The position numbers and the translations under genes were made by a program. Source: Saccharothrix obliqua (GTDB lineage Bacteria; Actinomycetota; Actinomycetes; Mycobacteriales; Pseudonocardiaceae). Taken from it: a DNA stretch of 64,000 bases. The DNA lies in contig NZ_JAHXGQ010000010.1 in assembly GCF_019375475.1 (NCBI RefSeq), positions 124,001-188,000 of the forward strand, in the 5' to 3' direction. The first letter of the stretch is position 1. The number at the start of each line of letters is the position of its first letter. Positions 40,942 through 49,671 of this stretch are shown here, piece by piece. A model generated the notes under the pieces. The model was not told the DNA's origin. It did not search any database and worked only from the letters and a program-made list of their open reading frames with translations.

Positions 40942-42065
40942 CCGCTCCCCCGTGGCGCCTGTCCGCGCGGGACTTCGCCGCGCTGGCGCGGGGCGGTGGT
41001 GGTCCGGGCGCGTTGCGCGCGCTGCGCCTGGCGCGGCGGAGCCGGACGTCGCTGCTGGTCCGGATGATCGCCGCCGCACCGCCCGCCCGGCCCGCGTACC
41101 GGTTGCTGGTGGACGCCGACCGCGCCGACCCGGCGGCCGTGGCGCGGGTGTTGGACTACCCGTCGGTCGGCGCGTGGGCCACACGCACCGCGTTGGCCAT
41201 GCGTCACGGCGAACCGGCGCGGCCGGAGGATTTGGCGTTCGTCGCCGCCGCGGCGGCGGTGCGTGCCGGGGTGCCGGTGGCGGTCGACCTGCCCGACGTG
41301 CCGGTGGTGGCGTTGCCGTCGTTGGGCGTGGTGAGCCCGGCGGGCTTGCGGGGCCTGCCCGAGGTGGCGTTGGGGCCGCGTGCCGTGGCGCTGGACCTGT
41401 GGGCCGGTGGTGGCGTGCCCGACGGGTTGTCCGTCGCCACCGACGCCGACCCGCACCAGTGGCGTGCCGCGATGGCCGCGGCGTGGGATGAACTCGGGGC
41501 GCAACCCGAGGTGGCGCGGGAGGTCGCGGACCTGGTGTCGACGATCACCCCGATGCCGCCCGGTCCGGCGGGCACCACCAGCGCCACCGTCGCGGACGCG
41601 TTCGGGTGCGTGTTCCTGTCGCTCGCGCCCGATCCCGAGACGCTGGCCGTGACCCTCGCCCACGAGACGCAGCACACGAAGCTCGTGGCGTTGATGGACC
41701 TGTTCCCGCTGCTCGAACCCGACACGCGGGCGGTGTACTACGCCCCGTGGCGCGAAGACCCCCGACCGCTGGCCGGGTTGCTGCACGGGACGTACGCGCA
41801 TCTCGGGGTCGCGGGTTTCTGGCGTGCCCGGCGCGGGATGCGCGCGCAGACCGAGTTCGCGCGGTGGCGGGCGGCGGCGTTGACGGCCGCGTCGACGTTG
41901 CTCGGGAGCGGCAAGTTGACGCGGGTCGGGGTGGGGTTCGTGACCGGGATCGCCGGGGTGTTGCGGGAGTGGAACGCCGAGCCGGTGCACCCGGAGGCGT
42001 TGGCGCGCGCGGAGGCGGAGGCGGTGGCGCACCGGGAGAGGTGGGAGGCGCGGGTCGGGGGGTGA
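40938..42065 (+). CDS. HExxH-motif protein of the FxSxx system, putative peptide hydroxylase
   Basis: A 375-aa protein with H242-E-T-Q-H246 followed by TKLVALMDLFPLL, the HExxH-domain signature of proteins found beside radical SAM cyclophane enzymes. Despite the protease-like motif, members of this family have been linked to iron/2-oxoglutarate-dependent beta-hydroxylation of cyclophane peptides, which would give a hydroxylated FESSL core here. The N-terminus LSARDFAALARGGGGP is typical. GTG start overlapping the fxsB stop by four bases. The final 60 residues are helical. Confidence 0.86.
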   Translation: MTAPPWRLSARDFAALARGGGGPGALRALRLARRSRTSLLVRMIAAAPPARPAYRLLVDADRADPAAVARVLDYPSVGAWATRTALAMRHGEPARPEDLAFVAAAAAVRAGVPVAVDLPDVPVVALPSLGVVSPAGLRGLPEVALGPRAVALDLWAGGGVPDGLSVATDADPHQWRAAMAAAWDELGAQPEVAREVADLVSTITPMPPGPAGTTSATVADAFGCVFLSLAPDPETLAVTLAHETQHTKLVALMDLFPLLEPDTRAVYYAPWREDPRPLAGLLHGTYAHLGVAGFWRARRGMRAQTEFARWRAAALTAASTLLGSGKLTRVGVGFVTGIAGVLREWNAEPVHPEALARAEAEAVAHRERWEARVGG

Positions 42066-43235
42066 GCGCAGGGTCGGTCGTCTTACCCGCGCCGCGCACG
42101 TCCCACCCGCTCCGCCTCGCCCGCTCCACCTCACCGGTCCCCCCGCTCCGCCCCGCCGATCCCGCCCGCACCGCCCGCTCGCCAACACCACCGCTCCGCC
42201 GCGCTCGCCCCCTCCGCTCCGCCAACACCACCGCTCCGCCGCACTCGCCCCCTCCGCCCCGCCGATCCCGCCCGCACTGCCCGCTCCGCCCGCCTGTCCA
42301 TCCCGCCAGCACCGCCCGCTCCGCCCCGCCAACACCGCGCTCCGCCGCGCTCGCCCCCTCGCCCCCTCGGCCCCGCCAGCACCGCCCGCTCCGCCTCGCT
42401 TGCCCGCGCCGCTCCGCCGCGGGCACCGCGCCGTCCCGCCCGCACCGCGCCCCGACCCGCGCCGCACCCCCAGGTCGCGCTCTGGCCGCCCCGACGCGCC
42501 TGCGCCTCCACCCTCCGAGCCACGCCCCCGCCGAGCCACGCCTTCACTCCTGGGCCGCGCTCTGGCCCCGATGCACCCGCGTCCCCGACCTCGCGTCCTG
42601 GCCCCGACCCGCGGCGGCGCCGCGCCGTGCCCCCGACCCGTGCCGCACCCCGACGCGCTTGTGCCCCAGCCCGCGTCTTGGCCTGCGAGGCGGGCGCGGC
42701 GCACCAGCGCGGCGGGCGGGGCGGGCGGGGCGGGCGGAGCAGCGCGGCGGGCGGGCGAGGCGGTGGGGCGCGGGCGAGGCGAGGCGGGGCGGCGGCGCGG
42801 GCGGGGCGGCGCGGAGCGGGCGGGCGGGCTGAGCGGGCGGGCTGAGCGGAGCGGGCGGGCTGAGCGGAGCGGGCGGGCGGGCGGAGCGGGCGGGCGGGCG
42901 GAGCGGAGCGGGCGGGCGGGCGGAGCGGGCGGGCGGAGCGGAGCGGGCGGGCGGGCGGAGCGGAGCGGGCGGGCGGGCGGAGCGGAGCGGGCGGGCGGGC
43001 GGAGCGGAGCGGGCGGGCGGGCGGAGCGGAGCGGGCGGGCGGGCGGAGCGGAGCGGAGCGGGCGGGCGGGCGGGCTGAGCGGGCGGGCGGGCGGGCTGAG
43101 CGGGCGGGCGGGCGGCGCGGGCGGGCGGGGCGCAGAGCGGGCGGCGCGGGCGGGCGGCGCGGAGTGAGAGACGGAAAGCCAACACGCCGTCCCCCCTGCG
43201 TGGTTTCCGAGCGGGAGCCGGAGATACTGCCGCCC
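42066..43235. other. Extreme GC low-complexity intergenic region
   Basis: About 1.17 kb without a supported gene. 42070-42660 is C-rich on the plus strand with imperfect repeats (CACCGCTCCGCCGC units). 42700-43165 is G-rich with GCGGAGCGGGC units. The two halves are imperfectly complementary and could pair into a very large hairpin. Open frames on both strands are long only because stop codons cannot form in such DNA. Confidence 0.7.
42831..43160 (+). repeat. 22-bp GC minisatellite
   Basis: Tandem and slightly degenerate units of GGGCGGGCGGGCGGAGCGG plus AGC, repeating every 22 bp over about 200 bp (clearest 42940-43060), with variants lacking one GGGC or having CTGAGC. The period is not a multiple of three, so it is not a coding repeat. 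Runs of G on one strand are candidates for G-quadruplexes. Confidence 0.8.
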
Positions 43236-46200
43236 ATGCTCAGCCCCGACGGCCGTCTGGTCCACTCCCCGGCGGACCTGGTGGATTTGCTCGAGTGCGA
43301 GCACCGCAGCGCACTCGTCCGGGCGCTGGCCGCGGGTGTGCCCGGCGCGCCCGTGCCGGACGCCCCGCAGGACCTCCTGGCCGCCCGCCACGGCCTCGCC
43401 CACGAGCGCGCGGTGCTGGACGACTTCCGAGCACGCTTCGACGTCGTGGAGATCCCGCAACCCCCACCGGTGCACGAAGCGCTCGAACGGGCGGCGGCGG
43501 AGACGTGGCGTGCGATCGAGACCGGCGCGGACGTGATCTACCAGGGCGTGTTCTACGCCGACGGCTTCCACGGCCGGGCGGACTTCCTGGTCCGCACCGA
43601 ACGCGGCTACGAACCGCACGACGCGAAACTGGCCCGCCACGCGACCCCGTCGGCGGTGGTGCAGCTCACCGCGTACGCGAACGCCCTGGGCACGCACGCC
43701 GGACCGGAGATGCACCTGGTGCTGGGCGACGGCGGCGTCAAGACGTTCCGCGTGGCCGACTTCCTGCCCCTGGTGCGCAACCTCCAGGAACGCCTGCGCG
43801 AGCGGGAAGGCGTGGCACCGGTCCTGCCCGCCCGGCTGTGGGACGACGAACGGCCGGCGTGCGCGACCTGCCGGTTCGCCAAGCGGTGCGCGGAGGGCCG
43901 GGAACGGGACCGCGACCTGTCGCTGGTCGCGGGCATCCGCGCCGACCAGCGCCGGAAGCTCGTCGCGGCGGGCCTGGGCACGATCGACGCGCTCGCCAAC
44001 GCCGCCCGCGAGGACCGGCCGCCGACCATGTCCGGCACGACCTTCACGGGCCTGCGGGCCCAGGCCGCGCTCCAGGTCATCCAGGACGACTCGCGCACGC
44101 CGGACGACCCCGTCGGCAAGGTCGCCTACGAGGTGATCGCCCCGGAGGCGCTGGCCGAACTGCCCCCGCCCAGCGCGGGCGACCTGTTCTTCGACATGGA
44201 GGGCGACCCGTTCGCCCTCGCCGGCGAAGGGCTGGAGTACCTGTTCGGCGTGGTGACGCCGGAAGAGGAGTTCACGCCGTTCTGGGCGCACACCCGCCCG
44301 CAGGAGAAAGTGGCGTTCGAGCGGTTCGTGGACTTCGTGACGCGGCGGCTGGAAGAACACCCCGACGCGCACGTCTACCACTACGCGCCGTACGAGACGA
44401 ACGCGCTGAAGAGGTTGGCCGCGCTGCACGGGACGCGTGAGGAGGAGGTCGACCACCTGCTGCGGTCGGGCGCCCTGGTGGACCTGTACGCGGTGGTGCG
44501 CAAGGCGTTGCGGGTCTCGCAGCGGTCCTACTCGATCAAGTACCTGGAACCGCTCTACATGCCGTCGAAGCGGGACGGCGACGTGACCACCGCGGTGTCG
44601 AGCATCGAGGCGTACGAGGACTACCTCACGCTGGTCGAGGTCGAAGACCACGCACGCGCGGAGGAAGTCCTCACCGGGATCGCGGAGTACAACGCCTACG
44701 ACTGCGTGTCGACGCGGCGGCTGCACCGGTTCCTGCTGGAGGTCCGCGCGGAAGCCGGGATCGAGCCGCACGTCGCCGAACCGTCCTTTTCGGACGAGAT
44801 CGAGGACGAGCTGGCCGCGCAACGGCGGGCGGAGCGCGCGGAGAGGATCGCGGCGGTGGTGGACCCGCTGCTGGCCGGGCTGCCGGACAACCCGGCCGAC
44901 TTCACGCCGGACGAGAGGGCACGCGCGTTGCTCGCGGCGGCGGTCGGGTACCACCGGCGCGAGACGAACCCCGCGTGGTGGGACTACTTCCGGCAGGTCG
45001 CCGCGCCGGTGTCCGAGCTGGAGTCGGACAACGCCTGCGCGGTGCCGGTCTCGGTGCACGCGGAGGACTGGGCGATGCCCTCCGGGCGGGTCCGGAAGGC
45101 CAAGCGCGTGGTGCGCGTGCGGTGCGACCCGGAACGGCCCCACCCGTTCGCGGCCAAGGAGCAGGTCCGCCTGCTCTACCCGGGCACGCCGAACTACACC
45201 CGGGACGCGGTGGTGCGGGAGGAGTCGGCCGAGGACATCGTCCTGGAGGAGAGCGCGTCGCCGGACGAAATCCGAGGGGACCGGCCGCTGGCGGTGCTGC
45301 CGGGCAGCCCGGTGCGGCCGTCGCCCAAGGACGAAGCCGTGTACGAGCTGGCGCGGTCGGTCGTGGACGCGTTGCCGGACCTGCCCGAGTGCGCGGGTGT
45401 CGACCTGGTGCGCCGGGCCGCGCCACGCGTGGGCGGTTCCCTGCCGCGCACCGGGGACGTGATCGCGGACGTCGTGGCGGCGGTGGACCGGCTGCGCGGC
45501 TCCGCGCTGGCCGTGCAGGGACCGCCCGGCGCGGGGAAGACGTACCTGGCGGGTCGCCTGATCGCGCACCTGGTGCGGAGCGGGCGCAGCGTCGGGGTGA
45601 CGTCCAACAGCCACAAGGCCGTGGAGAACGTGTTGAGCGCGGCGCTGGCGGCCGGGCGGGCGGAGGGCGTGCCGATCCCGACGGCGAAGCGGCCCAAGGG
45701 CGCACCGGTGAAGGACTGCGCCTGGGAGCAGCCGCGGGACAACCCGGCGCTGGTGCGGTGGCGTGCCGACCAGGGCACGGGTTGCCTGGTCGGCGGAACG
45801 GCGTGGACGTTCGCCAACGCCGCCATGCGCGAGCAGCCGTTCGACGTGCTGATCGTGGACGAGGCCGGGCAGTTCGCGTTGGCCGACGCGCTGGCGGTGT
45901 CCACCTGCGCCCGGAACCTGGTGCTGCTCGGCGACCCGCAGCAGTTGCCGCAGGTCGTGCAGGGCACCCACCCCGCCGGAGCGGACGCCTCCGCGCTCGG
46001 CCACCTCATCGGCGACGCCGACGTGATCCCCGCCGAACTGGGCTACTTCCTGGACCAGACGCGTCGGATGCACCCGGACGTGTGCGAACCGGTGTCCCGG
46101 CTGTCGTACGCGGGGTTGCTCCACGCCCACCCGAGCACCGCTGAGCGTGGCGTCGCCGGGCTGGCCTCCGGGTTGTACGTGCGGGAGGTCGAGCACCGGC

Positions 46201-46685
46201 ACAACACGACGAGTTCGGTCGAGGAAGCCGCGGCGGTGGTGGAGGTCGTGCGGTCGCTGATGGGTCGGATGTGGGTGGACGGTGTTGACGCCCGCCCGTT
46301 GGACGATGGCGACGTGCTGGTCGTCGCGCCGTACAACATGCAGGTCCGAACGGTGCGGCGGGCGCTGGAACAAGCCGGGTACCCGCACGTGCGAGTCGGC
46401 ACGGTGGACCGGTTCCAGGGGCAGGAAGCACCGGTGGTGGTCACGACGATGACCTCCTCGGCCGCTGTGGACCTGCCGAGGGGCCTGGACTTCCTGTTGT
46501 CGCGCAACAGGTTGAACGTGGCGCTGTCCCGTGCGCAGGGTGTCGCGGTGGTGGTGTGCTCACCGAGACTGGTCGAAGCGGACATTCGCGGCGTGGACCA
46601 GTTGCGCCTGGTGTCCGGGATGATCGGCCTGACCCGCCAGGCGCGTAAATGGCCCATCGACGGCATCTATGGGCAAGACCTATGA
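43236..46685 (+). CDS. TM0106-family RecB-like nuclease fused to SF1 helicase
   Basis: A 1149-aa protein. Residues about 10-220 are a RecB-type nuclease with the GRADFLV and HDAKLARH active-site strands and a CxxC-type iron-sulfur region (CATCRFAKRC). About 320-500 is an RNase-H-like exonuclease domain (LFFDMEGDPF, VYHYAPYETNALKRL, YNAYDCVSTRRL). The C-terminal half is a UPF1/DNA2-like helicase with QGPPGAGKTYLAG, VDEAGQFALADAL, GDPQQLPQVVQ and TVDRFQGQEAPVVV. Such proteins process DNA ends or RNA-DNA hybrids. The ATG at 43236 marks the start of similarity. The adjoining GC repeat could be a substrate-like hazard, which is speculation. Confidence 0.92.
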   Translation: MLSPDGRLVHSPADLVDLLECEHRSALVRALAAGVPGAPVPDAPQDLLAARHGLAHERAVLDDFRARFDVVEIPQPPPVHEALERAAAETWRAIETGADVIYQGVFYADGFHGRADFLVRTERGYEPHDAKLARHATPSAVVQLTAYANALGTHAGPEMHLVLGDGGVKTFRVADFLPLVRNLQERLREREGVAPVLPARLWDDERPACATCRFAKRCAEGRERDRDLSLVAGIRADQRRKLVAAGLGTIDALANAAREDRPPTMSGTTFTGLRAQAALQVIQDDSRTPDDPVGKVAYEVIAPEALAELPPPSAGDLFFDMEGDPFALAGEGLEYLFGVVTPEEEFTPFWAHTRPQEKVAFERFVDFVTRRLEEHPDAHVYHYAPYETNALKRLAALHGTREEEVDHLLRSGALVDLYAVVRKALRVSQRSYSIKYLEPLYMPSKRDGDVTTAVSSIEAYEDYLTLVEVEDHARAEEVLTGIAEYNAYDCVSTRRLHRFLLEVRAEAGIEPHVAEPSFSDEIEDELAAQRRAERAERIAAVVDPLLAGLPDNPADFTPDERARALLAAAVGYHRRETNPAWWDYFRQVAAPVSELESDNACAVPVSVHAEDWAMPSGRVRKAKRVVRVRCDPERPHPFAAKEQVRLLYPGTPNYTRDAVVREESAEDIVLEESASPDEIRGDRPLAVLPGSPVRPSPKDEAVYELARSVVDALPDLPECAGVDLVRRAAPRVGGSLPRTGDVIADVVAAVDRLRGSALAVQGPPGAGKTYLAGRLIAHLVRSGRSVGVTSNSHKAVENVLSAALAAGRAEGVPIPTAKRPKGAPVKDCAWEQPRDNPALVRWRADQGTGCLVGGTAWTFANAAMREQPFDVLIVDEAGQFALADALAVSTCARNLVLLGDPQQLPQVVQGTHPAGADASALGHLIGDADVIPAELGYFLDQTRRMHPDVCEPVSRLSYAGLLHAHPSTAERGVAGLASGLYVREVEHRHNTTSSVEEAAAVVEVVRSLMGRMWVDGVDARPLDDGDVLVVAPYNMQVRTVRRALEQAGYPHVRVGTVDRFQGQEAPVVVTTMTSSAAVDLPRGLDFLLSRNRLNVALSRAQGVAVVVCSPRLVEADIRGVDQLRLVSGMIGLTRQARKWPIDGIYGQDL

Positions 46686-46755
46686 CGCCATCCGGCCATC
46701 TGCTCTTAATGTCAATCAGCGCGAGAACCTTCCCCCCTGCACTGAAGGAGATCGT

Positions 46756-47301
46756 GTGACCGGAAAGTTGCTGCGCCTCGTCACCGGGGTGCTGTTCACC
46801 TCCCTCGCCCTCGTGGGCGCCAACCTGACCAGCACCGCATCGGCGGCGCCCGCCGCTCCGTCGGCGCTGGCCAGGACCGTGTACTACAGCGCCTCCGGGT
46901 ATTCGGCGGAAGCCGACCAGGCCGCGCAGATCTGGAACTCCAGGGTGCCCAACCTGCGGCTCGTCCGCGGGGGCAACGCCACCATCCGGATCGCCGCGAC
47001 CAACGGCGGCGGTTCCCGGGCCTATCCCTGCGGGCTCGGGTGCGCCACGATCTACATCGACAACCGGGACGTCTCGGCGGGTAACTACGCGCTGCGGATC
47101 GTGGCCCACGAGATCGGGCACGGCCTGGGGCTGCCCGACACGTACAACGGCATCTGCTCCTACCTGATGTCGGGCGGCAGCGCGGGTACGTCCTGCCGCA
47201 ACGTGAACCCCAACGCCCAGGAGGCGAACCGGGTGAACCAGCTCTTCGCGGGCGGGTTCCAGTCTCTCGCGGGCACGCCTGACGTGTACGTGAAGGGCTG
47301 A
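46756..47301 (+). CDS. Snapalysin-type secreted zinc metalloprotease (M7)
   Basis: A 181-aa preprotein. The GTG at 46756 has GAAGGAG six bases upstream. A signal peptide spans about 1-35, ending near ASAAP. The mature enzyme has HEIGHGLGLPD, the HExxHxxGxxD zinc site in which Asp is the third ligand, as in snapalysin (SnpA). Two cysteine pairs, PCGLGC and CSYLMSGGSAGTSC, likely form disulfides. It is a small extracellular neutral protease. In streptomycetes snapalysin genes have a divergent LysR regulator, which is absent here. Confidence 0.93.
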   Translation: MTGKLLRLVTGVLFTSLALVGANLTSTASAAPAAPSALARTVYYSASGYSAEADQAAQIWNSRVPNLRLVRGGNATIRIAATNGGGSRAYPCGLGCATIYIDNRDVSAGNYALRIVAHEIGHGLGLPDTYNGICSYLMSGGSAGTSCRNVNPNAQEANRVNQLFAGGFQSLAGTPDVYVKG

Positions 47302-47496
47302 GTTCGCGAGGCGTCGGTTGGGTTTCGGGGGTTCTGGCCCGCGGAATCCCGCCGATTCGGGACGGGAGTGGCGACCTGAGCACGGCGGCCGGGGTCGCTG
47401 CTCCTGTTTCGGGGATATGTGGTTGGAGTTGTGTGTTTTTGTGGTGAGACGCCGGGCGGGGGTGTTCCCTCGTCCGGCGTTGTTTATGCCGAGGGG

Positions 47497-47517
47497 TAAA
47501 AGCGTCCTCGCCGGACG
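47497..47517 (-). terminator. Terminator-like hairpin at the edge of element B
   Basis: On the minus strand CGTCC-GGCGA-GGACG is followed by CTTTTA, placed to stop leftward transcription coming from the amino-acid transporter operon. Confidence 0.55.
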
Positions 47518-47695
47518 GGCAGACCGCCAAGGATGACGATCAAGTGCGGGCTGCGTGTCATCCCCGTATGGCCTGGTCAAGACAACCACCCTCGTTCCCA
47601 GGGCGCAAACGAAGAGCGTGTTTGCGCCCTGGGAACGAGCGCGGTTCGCTGGCGCGCAGGCCATACGGGGATGACACGCAGCGGGCAGGGGTGTG
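47497..47695 (-). repeat. Palindromic intergenic element, copy B (inverted relative to A and C)
   Basis: Outer arms 47550-47575 and 47657-47682 are perfectly complementary over 26 bp and identical to those of copy A. The inner 20-bp stem (47591-47610 with 47620-47639) is identical to copy A. The loop, read in copy A orientation, is ACGCTCTTC. Spacers match copy A in reverse order, so the element is inverted. The conserved flank and hairpin are on its left side. It lies between the convergent snapalysin gene and the ABC transporter operon. Confidence 0.93.
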
Positions 47696-47871
47696 TGGCT
47701 TCGCCACTCGCTGTATGTGGACGGCACGTCCGGCTGGGTCTAGTCCCGTCGGGGCCTGGCGGTTGCGCGGCCTGGCCCATCTAGCGGCCTGGTCCGATCG
47801 GCCACCTTCGCCGGTCGTGTCTACCCACTTGTGGTGCTGCGTGTTCGAACCTGCTGGGTGCGCGGTTCCTG

Positions 47872-47960
47872 GTGCCCGGTCAGGTGGTGCGCGGTTCCTG
47901 GTGCCCGGTCAGGTGGTGCCCGGTCAGGTGGTGCCCGGTCAGGTGGTGCCCGGTCAGGTT
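47872..47960. repeat. 15-bp tandem repeat overlapping the substrate-binding protein stop codon
   Basis: Unit GTGCCCGGTCAGGTG occurs at 47872, then four times head to tail at 47901, 47916, 47931 and 47946; the last copy ends in TT. A longer 29-bp unit with GCGCGGTTCCTG is also partly duplicated. Each unit contains TCA, the minus-strand TGA, and the innermost one is the actual stop of the gene. Confidence 0.85.
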
Positions 47961-48907
47961 TTGGGGAGGCCCGGGGGGTTGATCTCCGACTTCTCGACCG
48001 CCTCGTTCGCCAGGCCCCAGCGGTCCAGGACTTGGGCGTACTGGCCGTTCTTGATGAGGTGGTTGAGGGCTTCCGCCACGGGTTCGATCAGGCCGCTGCC
48101 CTTCTTGGCGGTTGCCGCGATCTTGCCTTGGATCTCGCCGCCGCCGGAGATGGTGCCGATCACCTCGGTCTTGCCCGAGGTTGCCGCGTGGTAAGCGGAG
48201 ACCGGGTTCGGCCCGACGTAGGCGTCGATGCGCCCGGATTCCAGTGCCAGGTAGTAGTCCGAAGCCTGCTGGAAGTATTTGATGTCCGTGGCCGGTAGGC
48301 CGTCCAGTTCGTTCAGCCTGTTCCACTCCACCAGGATGCGTTCCTGGTTCGTGCCGGAGCCTACCGCGATGGTCTTGCCGGCTACGTCCTGACGTTTGGT
48401 GATCCGCCAGTTGCCGCCCGCCTGGGCCTCGAAGGCCAGGGTGTCCAGGCGGTACGTCGCGAAGTCGTACTTCTCCTTGCGCGCCTCGGTGACGGTGATG
48501 TTCGACAGACCGATCGGGTAAGCGCCGCTGTCCAAGCTGATGAAGAGGTTCTCCCACGAGGTGACCTCCAGCTGCGGCTCCAGGCCGAGCACGCCGGCCA
48601 CCAGCACCGCGAGGTCGGTCTCCACCCCGATGATGGTCTTGTCGTCACTGGCGTAGAAGCGCAGCGGCGGGGCGGTGGTGGACGAACCGCCCACGACCAG
48701 CTTCCCGGTGGCGCGGACGGCTGCCGGCACCTTCGCCGCGATCGCGTCGACCTTCTCCGCGGTGATCCGGTTCTGCTCGGGACTGAGGTTGACGGTCTTG
48801 CCGCCGGCCACGACCTTGTCCTCGGTCACCGCGCCGTCGGCGCCCCCGCACGCGGACAGCGCCAGGGCCGCCGCCGCGACGAGACCGGTTATCTTCCAAG
48901 CGGACAA
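47954..48907 (-). CDS. Amino-acid ABC transporter substrate-binding lipoprotein
   Basis: A 317-aa lipoprotein. The signal peptide has lipobox LSAC (C20), giving an anchored mature protein. The body matches family 3 solute-binding proteins (RFYASDDKTIIGVETDLAVL, GLSNITVTEARKEKYDFATY, GSGTNQERIL, ALESGRIDAYVGPN) that bind polar amino acids. The start is a TTG preceded by GAGAGGAA. It is the last gene of a permease-ATPase-binding protein operon. The stop codon sits in a 15-bp tandem repeat. Ligand specificity is not evident. Confidence 0.9.
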   Translation of the reverse strand: MSAWKITGLVAAAALALSACGGADGAVTEDKVVAGGKTVNLSPEQNRITAEKVDAIAAKVPAAVRATGKLVVGGSSTTAPPLRFYASDDKTIIGVETDLAVLVAGVLGLEPQLEVTSWENLFISLDSGAYPIGLSNITVTEARKEKYDFATYRLDTLAFEAQAGGNWRITKRQDVAGKTIAVGSGTNQERILVEWNRLNELDGLPATDIKYFQQASDYYLALESGRIDAYVGPNPVSAYHAATSGKTEVIGTISGGGEIQGKIAATAKKGSGLIEPVAEALNHLIKNGQYAQVLDRWGLANEAVEKSEINPPGLPKT

Positions 48908-48918
48908 CGGTATTCCTC

Positions 48919-49671
48919 TCAGAGCACTTTGGACAGGAACGCGCGAGTGCGCGGGTGTTGCGGGTCTTCGAGCACCTGGCTCGGCGGCCCCTGTTCGACC
49001 ACGACGCCGCCGTCCAGGAAGACGACGGTGTCCGCCACCTCACGGGCGAACCCGACCTCGTGCGTCACCACGACCATCGTGGTCCCGCTGCGGGCGAGGT
49101 CCTTGATCACGTCCAGGACCTCGCCCACCAGTTCGGGGTCGAGGGCGGACGTCGGTTCGTCGAACAGCAGAACCTTGGGTCGCAGGGCCAAAGCGCGGGC
49201 GATGGCCACGCGTTGCTGCTGCCCACCGGACAGGTGGCGCGGGTAGGCGTCCTCCCGGTCCGCCAGGCCGACGCGGGAGAGGAGGGCACGCGCATCGGCC
49301 CTGGCTTCCGCCACGGGCCTGCGCTGCGCCGAAACCGGGGCCTCCACCACGTTCTCCAGCACCGTCAGGTGCGGGAAGAGGTTGAAGTTCTGGAACACGA
49401 ACCCGATGTGCGTGCGCTGCTTGAGGATTTCTCGCTCGCGCAGCTCGTACAGCTTGTCACCGGACCGCCGGTAGCCGACCAGTTCGCCGTCGATGCTGAC
49501 GTAACCCCGGTCGACCTTCTCCAGGTGGTTGATCGTGCGGAGCAGCGTCGACTTCCCCGAACCGGACGGCCCCAGCACGACCACCACTTCGCCCGCGTGG
49601 ACCTCCAGGTCCACGCCCCGCAGCACCTCGGTCGAGCCGAAGCTCTTGTGGATACCGCGCAGGTCCACCAT
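48919..49671 (-). CDS. Polar amino-acid ABC transporter ATPase
   Basis: A 250-aa ATPase of the GlnQ/HisP class with Walker A GPSGSGKST, Q-loop FVFQNFNLFPHL, signature LSGGQQQR, Walker B VLLFDEPTSALDPE and the H-loop VVTHEVGF. The ATG overlaps the permease stop (TGATG). A GTG one codon earlier is also possible. It energises the permease and binding protein flanking it. Confidence 0.95.
   Translation of the reverse strand: MVDLRGIHKSFGSTEVLRGVDLEVHAGEVVVVLGPSGSGKSTLLRTINHLEKVDRGYVSIDGELVGYRRSGDKLYELREREILKQRTHIGFVFQNFNLFPHLTVLENVVEAPVSAQRRPVAEARADARALLSRVGLADREDAYPRHLSGGQQQRVAIARALALRPKVLLFDEPTSALDPELVGEVLDVIKDLARSGTTMVVVTHEVGFAREVADTVVFLDGGVVVEQGPPSQVLEDPQHPRTRAFLSKVL

Noticed and set aside
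42831..43160. CRISPR-like array
   Set aside because: Units are contiguous 22-bp repeats without unique spacers, and no cas genes are nearby.
40470..46388. Very long minus-strand frame (1972 codons) opposite fxsB, the HExxH gene and the nuclease-helicase
   Set aside because: It spans the low-complexity GC repeats and several real genes, reads as Arg/Ala/Pro/His-rich sequence without motifs, and exists because stop codons are rare in this DNA.
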